A DNA stretch of 11,897 nt from Goniomonas avonlea (Eukaryota; Cryptophyceae; Goniomonadida; Goniomonadaceae), in the NCBI GenBank assembly GCA_003573635.1, contig QUTJ01031460.1:1-11897 (forward strand). Direction: 5' to 3'. Positions within the stretch are counted from its first letter, which is position 1; each line of letters starts with the position of its first letter. The position numbers and the translations under genes are program-made. The notes below the pieces were generated by a model, which had not been told where the DNA came from, searched no databases, and saw only the letters and a list, made by a program, of their open reading frames with translations. Positions 7,534 through 11,897 of this stretch are shown here, piece after piece.

Positions 7534-8764
7534 ATGCCAAAGTCGAAAAAGAAGAAGACACCGGCCCCAGTACCTGTTGGTCCTGCACCGCAGGCAGCGC
7601 AGCTTGACTTAACCCGTGCAATGAATCTTGCAGCGTGTGGGTGTCATGGTTGCCACGTTGCTGACGAGACGTCTGAGTGGATCATTGGCGCTCTCAAGCT
7701 CAGTGACGAAGAACACCAAGAGTTCTTGGAGCATCAGGGAGAGGACGATGATAGTGATGACGGAGATGACGATCCTCAAGTTAAAGTTGAGATCCTCCAG
7801 GAAACACAGAGCACTGGAGTCTTTTCCGTGTGTAATTTTTCAGACACAAAGCGGTGCGCTTACGTGTCCGCGATGTCAGAACTGTCACTTGTCTTTTTGG
7901 CGAATAAGGGGTCCAAATTAGGTGTCGGGGAAACTACACCCCCAGAAGCTGAAGATGCTACTGGTTTGGTTCCCTGCATTACTTTCATCCTTCTCATTCC
8001 AGGACGCACCCGCCTTTGTTTAGCCCGGGTTCGTTTATCAGACGACTATGACTTGTCAAAGATGAGTTTTCCCTATGAGCAGCATCCGGATAAGGAGGGT
8101 ACTCTGCAGACAGTAATACCAAACTTCGCACACTTCCCCCTGGGTGGCTCGGGGCCGTTTTTGTGCACTCAGGTCTCGCGTTCTTGAGTCGATTGTGCGC
8201 TCACGCTGATCTGCAGGGATTTGGAGGCCGTCTCACACATTTTTTCCCTGAATCATATCATGCTGTTGATTTCCGGTGCCCTGTAGGCACCCCTGTGCTC
8301 GCAGTGGCCGATGGTGAGATTACCGAGTTACTGCAGGAGTGCTCTGTCACAGGAATGCACTGTCTGGTGAGCTGACCGCTTTCAAAGATTGCGTTTAACA
8401 CCTTCGAGTAGAATCTCGCACAATGGAACTCGGTGGCACTTGCAATCGACGGGGGCTTCACAGTCGAGTATCTTCACATCCAGCCAGCTAGCGCAAGGGT
8501 CAAAGTGGGCGACAAGGTGAGCGTGCGAATCCCCTCACACGCCTTGGCCCATAACCCTCTCGCCAGGTGCGAGCGGGCGACGTCATCTGTCTCTCAGGCA
8601 AAGTTGGGTTTGCACCTGAACCTCACTTGCATTTGGAGGTGCACCTCACTGCCTCGCTCCGCGGCCCCAGTGTGCGGTTCCACCTCCGTCACGATGATGG
8701 CGTGACAACCTACGTGCCAATAGCGGGAGAAAGCTACACTCCTGCAGGTCCTATTCACGGTTGA
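7534..8764 (+). CDS. M23 (LytM-like) metallopeptidase domain protein, 4 exons
   Basis: Exons 7534-8172, 8217-8366, 8412-8516 and 8567-8764 are all phase 0, with GT-AG introns of 44, 45 and 50 nt, giving 363 aa. ATG at 7534 is the first ATG in the frame (MPKSKKKKTPAPVPV). Residues 1-213 are an N-terminal region without signal peptide: a Lys-rich start, a CGCHGC motif at 35-40, an acidic run near 70-80 and a short hydrophobic stretch (CITFILLIPG). Residues 214-340 form the M23 beta-sheet core: GGRLTHFF...YHAVDF (metal ligands H221 and D231), CPVGTPVLAVADGE, EYLHI (H285), KVGDK, GDVICLSGKVGF, PHLHLEVH (H318 and H320). The family contains zinc glycyl-glycine endopeptidases and D,L-endopeptidases that cut bacterial peptidoglycan. 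With no signal peptide the protein is probably intracellular and its substrate is unknown. It converges with the minus-strand gene ending at 8854. TGTAA occurs at 8835-8839. Confidence 0.88.
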
Positions 8765-8853
8765 ACTGAATGCTGAGTCAGGCATGATCAGACACGGCAA
8801 GGCGAAGAACCGAATTACTCAAAATTGGACAAAGTGTAATGTATTCAAGGCAT

Positions 8854-8962
8854 CTACTCGTGGTTTAGATGCGTCTCATCAATGGTGTTTGTCAGGAGCA
8901 GGAAGCCCAGGGTGAGTGCGCCGACCACAAGCAGGAAGTTCTTGGAGCTGCGTCTGAACGCC
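8854..8962 (-). CDS. Last exon of a minus-strand gene encoding a C-terminal membrane anchor
   Basis: After a TTAACAG acceptor (8963-8969), the frame reads RAFRRSSKN, then a hydrophobic segment of about 17 residues (FLLVVGALTLGFLLL), then NTIDETHLNHE and TAG at 8854-8856. Basic residues before a single helix and a short polar tail fit a tail-anchored or type I membrane protein; a SNARE is possible but no SNARE motif could be assembled. Upstream exons are unresolved. A candidate at 9324-9214 begins after TTTTTTGGTAG and reads TLDNRVDKLGTKHTSTEL; a second candidate is the ORF at 9604-9738. The preceding intron would contain the 45-bp tandem repeat. It converges with the M23 gene, with 89 bp between stop codons. 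Confidence 0.5.
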
Positions 8963-9038
8963 CTGTTAAGTATCTTCGTTAAGTGCCTTCGTTTGTGACG
9001 TGTGTGGCGTGTGCATGTGTCGTTTGTGGCGTGTGCGG

Positions 9039-9171
9039 CATGTGTGCCACGCCATGCGACACATGACATGTGTGCCACGCCATGCGACACATGACAGCAT
9101 GCGACACATGACATGTGTGCCACGCCATGCGACACATGACAGCATGCGACACATGACATGTGTGCCACGCC
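9039..9171. repeat. 45-bp tandem repeat with internal palindromes, about three copies
   Basis: Each unit is ATGCGACACATGACATGTG plus TGCCACGCC (28 bp), followed by ATGCGACACATGACAGC (17 bp). Full units lie at 9054-9098 and 9099-9143, with partial units at 9039-9053 and 9144-9171. ACACATG-A-CATGTGT inside the unit is a perfect palindrome around one base. The copies are essentially identical, so the array is young. The flank at 9003-9038 carries diverged GTGTGGCGTGTG words. The period is a multiple of three, so frames stay open, but I see no reason to call it coding. Confidence 0.9.
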
Positions 9172-9603
9172 ATATGGCATGTCGCATTGACAGTCGAGAC
9201 ACGCCAACGGGAACTAGCGCGAGCTGACAGTCTCAGCAAAACCAGGGAGGACACCAAACTGGGGAGGACCCAACTCCGTGGATGTGTGTTTCGTCCCCAA
9301 TTTGTCGACACGGTTATCCAAAGTCTACCAAAAAACCACATTGAGACAGTGGCGTGCCGTCCAGACAGGCATGAAATCTGTGAGACCTGACTTACGAAAG
9401 TGAGAGAAAAAGTCTGATGCAAGAAAACCATACGGACCGAGTCATGTCGGGACAAACACGCCACGACCTGGCAGCATCCCATACACACGCTAAGCTCACT
9501 CTATCCAATATCGTCTACGATAGGACAAAGGAGCCCAAGAGCATCTCAGAGAAGGGTCGAATGGCAAGTATCTCGAGATGGGCCTCTTATCGAGTGACAC
9601 CAT

Positions 9604-9738
9604 TCATACCATGTCAGACGAGACAGGGAAAACGCCCAGCTCGTTCTCAAGTTCTCGTCTGATTTCAGTTCTCTCAACCGAAATGACGAGAAACACAAGG
9701 CCTACAATAAGAATAATTCTGCTCTCTTTCCTCATCAT
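9604..9738 (-). CDS. 44-aa ORF with N-terminal hydrophobic segment; possible first exon
   Basis: ATG-ATG at 9738/9735 begins MMRKESRIILIVGLVFLVIS, a short basic start and a hydrophobic stretch of about 13 residues that fits a signal peptide or signal anchor. It continues with a charged helix-like segment (VERTEIRRELENELGVF) to TGA at 9604-9606. A GTATGA donor at 9609 would instead make it a first exon of 43 codons spliced onward, perhaps to the membrane-anchor exon at 8854-8962. An alternative reading joins the charged part to an upstream exon (EAPAPTVETLSAEDK, about 9782-9826). Function is unknown. Confidence 0.35.
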   Translation of the reverse strand: MMRKESRIILIVGLVFLVISVERTEIRRELENELGVFPVSSDMV

Positions 9739-9956
9739 GGCTGTGTCTGTCGAAGATAGGTCCTAACACGTGAGGGACGCACTTGTCTTCCGCCGACAAG
9801 GTCTCGACTGTTGGGGCCGGTGCCTCCTCTGCGACACAGAGTTAGGCTGGGTGGCGAGAAAGGGAAAGCACTGGCATGATTGAGGTGTGAAATCAATGGG
9901 GCGCTGTGTTAGCGCACTCGCGTTCCCGTTGATTAGGGCAAACAATGGACACCACA

Positions 9957-10285
9957 ACCTCTTGCTCCCCCACTCATTACTCCTCCACTCAACCCGCTAC
10001 TCCCCGCTCTCTACTCCCCACGACTATTCCTCCAGACAACACTCCTCCTCCACTCACTCCTCTCACTCACTACTCCCCACTCACGACCCACTCCACACAG
10101 CTCACTACACCTCCACTCACTCCTCCCCCAGCTCATGACCCCTCGACTTGATACCAATCATTACTCCCACTCACTGCTCCTCTCAGCTCACTCCTCCTCC
10201 ACTCCCACTCCTCAACTCACGACCCACTCACTCCTCCCTCCACTAAGCTCACTACTCCTACTCCTCCATCAACTCACTACACCTG
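9957..10285. repeat. CT/A-rich low-complexity repeat (CTCACTCCTCCA-like units)
   Basis: Irregular repeats of CTCACT, CTCCTCCACT and CTACTCCCC run for about 330 bp, with very little G on the plus strand. The run overlaps the last codons and the stop codon (10269-10271) of the metaxin gene on the minus strand. Between 9739 and 9956 there is only the weak exon candidate described with the small ORF at 9604-9738. Confidence 0.85.
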
Positions 10286-11396
10286 GCACTGGCGGTGGGA
10301 CTGGGATGCCCCTTCCTCCAGCGAAAAACTTCGACCCGCTGACCCGCTGAAGATAAAGAGCAAGATTTCTGCGGGTCCAGCGTCATGACACACTCAAGAA
10401 TGAATCACACCTAGGCGTTCGAAACAAGATGATCTTTTCTTCCAAACAGGCAGGTTGGGGTGGCTTACTCGTGTTTTGCGATGAGAGCAGTGAGCGGCTT
10501 GTTTGGCATCGGTGCGTAGTATGCAGGAGCTAAATGGCCATAGACCACTGCATCCAACTTCCCAGGCCTGGCCTCGTTTTAATATCACACGGCGGACCGC
10601 ACACCACGGACCTGCTGCCACAAAAATAATCCTTGGAGTCCAAGAATGCTGCTAAAGCTTCGAGACATTCTTTAGCGGATGCTTCAACCTGCAACGTAAG
10701 TGAGATGCAGGGATAATTACGAAGCAGACTCGCCTGAGCATCGTCCATGTGGTTCACCCGAAGGAACACTTCGCGATGTTTGGAGATCGGGAAATAATAA
10801 TTCAAGGGAATCGGTGCACCGTTGGCATACGCAATCCGTGTAACTTCGCCATAGTTTTCCTTGTCCAGCCACCAATTGTGCAACTGCCAAAAAATACTGT
10901 CACTGGATTAGTGGAAAAGGGTTTCAGTACCATTGCAGGATGCCACTTGTGCTCAACCATGGCCTCAAAAGCAGCATGGGTAGCGCATTCATGAGGGGTA
11001 AGTTTTACTTCTCGAACCTGTAAAACTTTCAGCACTCGCGACGTGCGGAATGTCTCACCTTCGGAACGTTCGCTTCCACGTGTGAAAATATTTTGTTCCA
11101 ACCGACAAGTGCCTCGCCATCTGGAAGTCTCAAGATGGGATATGAGTCTGCGCAACACTAGTGAGTGGAAATTCCTCTTAACTTGTCCTTGCCTGATCTG
11201 TCCCCATATGATCTTCTGCCATTATCCGAGCTGAATTCCACGCCAGTGAATGCAAGGTAAGCCTGCAACAGCATCGTTAAAAACGAAAAATAGTAACGAA
11301 GTGTTACACCTGAGTCTTCAAGCATTCAGGACATATCGTGGGCAGCTCCCACGAACCCGGGATCGTGAACAGGACTGGGCGTGCTGTCAGCGCCAT
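10269..11396 (-). CDS. Metaxin-2-like protein of the mitochondrial outer membrane, 8 exons
   Basis: Exons (minus strand): 11396-11310, 11262-11193, 11147-11059, 11017-10931, 10883-10734, 10688-10612, 10567-10469, 10368-10269, giving 252 aa (human MTX2 263). Introns are 47, 45, 41, 47, 45, 44 and 100 nt; the second and fifth have GC-AG ends. The N-terminal thioredoxin/GST-N-like part reads MALTARPVLFTIPGSWELPT, CLKTQAYLAFTGVEF (25-39) and ILRLPDGEALVGWNKIFSHV (56-75). The GST-C-like part has HAAFEAMVEHKW, WWLDKENYGEVTR (115-127), PIPLNYYFP, AKECLEALAAFLDSKDYF, GSRPGKLDAVVYGHL (185-199) and HENLALYLQRV (219-229). These follow metaxin order closely. Metaxins work with the SAM/TOB complex in inserting beta-barrel proteins into the outer membrane. 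There is no C-terminal transmembrane helix, as in MTX2 and unlike MTX1. The last exon was chosen because it restores the family's C-terminal motif. TATAAT at 11436-11431 may act in the promoter. Confidence 0.9.
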
Positions 11397-11782
11397 TGGA
11401 GTGATTTCCTATCTGTCCACGATAGCCGAATTATAGTCACTTCAATAGTGGGCCATACGGAGAAAACAGTGAATTTGAGGAATCGAGCCTATCGAGGTCC
11501 CAGTACGACGTTTTTTGTCAGAGGATAATTTTCCGATGACAGAATTTTCTGATGCGATTGCCACTATTCTCAATTTCTCACAGAGTAATCTAACCTCCGA
11601 GGTTCGAAAAGTCAACTCTCGAAACGCCCTCATCCCATGCTCGCGGGCTTCAACTCCTAGGATCTGACCTCTCTCTTCTCTTCAGTGGTGGGCGCTCGTC
11701 TCGCGGCTCGCTGCAACTAGACCTCGCAAGGAGAATGGCAAACGCAGACGACTTGAATGGGTTTATACGATGATAACATAAG
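11397..11782. other. Intergenic interval upstream of the metaxin gene
   Basis: This 386-bp interval lies between the end of an upstream minus-strand gene (stop at 11783-11785) and the metaxin ATG (11396). It is AT-richer than the genes between about 11440 and 11600. On the minus strand, TATAAT at 11436-11431 is about 35 nt before the ATG. I see no further gene; the open frames are short and without protein-like composition. Confidence 0.45.
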
Positions 11783-11874
11783 TTATGAGCCGCCGACACC
11801 AGGGGTATTGGCGTTGATGAATTTCTCGAAATGGCCGCGGGCCAGCTGGATATTGATGTGCGTTGCGGCCGCCT
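11783..11874 (-). CDS. Last exon of an unrecognised minus-strand gene, 5' partial
   Basis: After an ACTCCTTTAG acceptor (ending 11875) the frame reads AAATHINIQLARGHFEKF, then INANTPGVGGS and TAA at 11783-11785. Third positions are nearly all G or C, and the amphipathic composition looks genuinely coding. In this frame a TGA at 11888-11890 blocks extension upstream, so a splice acceptor is needed. The family is not recognised; the rest of the gene lies outside the window. It is in tandem with the metaxin gene. Confidence 0.45.
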
Positions 11875-11897
11875 CTAAAGGAGTGTGTCAGTGCCTG

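Noticed and set aside
9039-9171. CRISPR-like array
   Set aside because: The repeats are directly adjacent without unique spacers, and the window is eukaryotic.
8979-9488. 169-codon minus-strand frame
   Set aside because: About a third of it is translation of the 45-bp tandem repeat, and the rest is Cys/Trp/Ser-rich without a recognisable pattern.
9417-9662. 81-codon plus-strand frame starting with ATG
   Set aside because: No hydrophobic core or motif; it overlaps better minus-strand exon candidates.
11595-11615. GGTTCGAAAAGTC resembling a tRNA T-loop
   Set aside because: No matching acceptor stem or anticodon arm could be found around it; no tRNA or rRNA gene is seen in the window.

Overview
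This window is nuclear DNA of a eukaryote, most likely a unicellular protist. Every recognisable gene but one is broken by spliceosomal introns, protein homologies are eukaryotic (metaxin, GRWD1/Rrb1, RanBP2-type zinc fingers), and gene spacing is tight. I reconstructed 23 introns in four genes. Fifteen of them are only 41-51 nt long; the longer ones are filled with simple repeats. I cannot name the lineage from the sequence alone.

Layout from left to right. (1) 46-589 (+): the last two exons of a multi-pass membrane transporter whose 5' part lies outside the window. (2) 703-1520 (-): an unrecognised Ser-rich protein plus a small downstream ORF that may be its last exon. (3) About 1750-2140: a decayed minisatellite of about 94 bp. 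(4) 2225-3445 (-): an intronless protein with five RanBP2-type zinc fingers. (5) A 145-bp divergent promoter interval with a palindromic TATA-like element. (6) 3591-7043 (+): a complete 13-exon GRWD1/Rrb1-type WD-repeat ribosome-assembly chaperone, 475 aa. (7) 7534-8764 (+): a complete four-exon protein of 363 aa ending in an M23 (LytM-like) metallopeptidase domain with all metal and catalytic residues. (8) 8854-about 9740 (-): an incompletely resolved gene whose last exon encodes a C-terminal membrane anchor. (9) 9957-10285: CT/A-rich low-complexity DNA. (10) 10269-11396 (-): a complete eight-exon metaxin-2-like protein, 252 aa, with two apparent GC-AG introns. (11) 11783-11874 (-): the last exon of another gene running off the window.

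The genes do not form one pathway. The zinc-finger gene (probable RNA binding) and the GRWD1 gene (60S ribosome assembly) share a promoter region, so co-expression is plausible. Metaxin belongs to mitochondrial outer-membrane protein import. The most unusual items are the intron-bearing M23 peptidase without a signal peptide, the minimal and GC-AG introns, and complementary C-rich and G-rich introns on either side of one GRWD1 exon.
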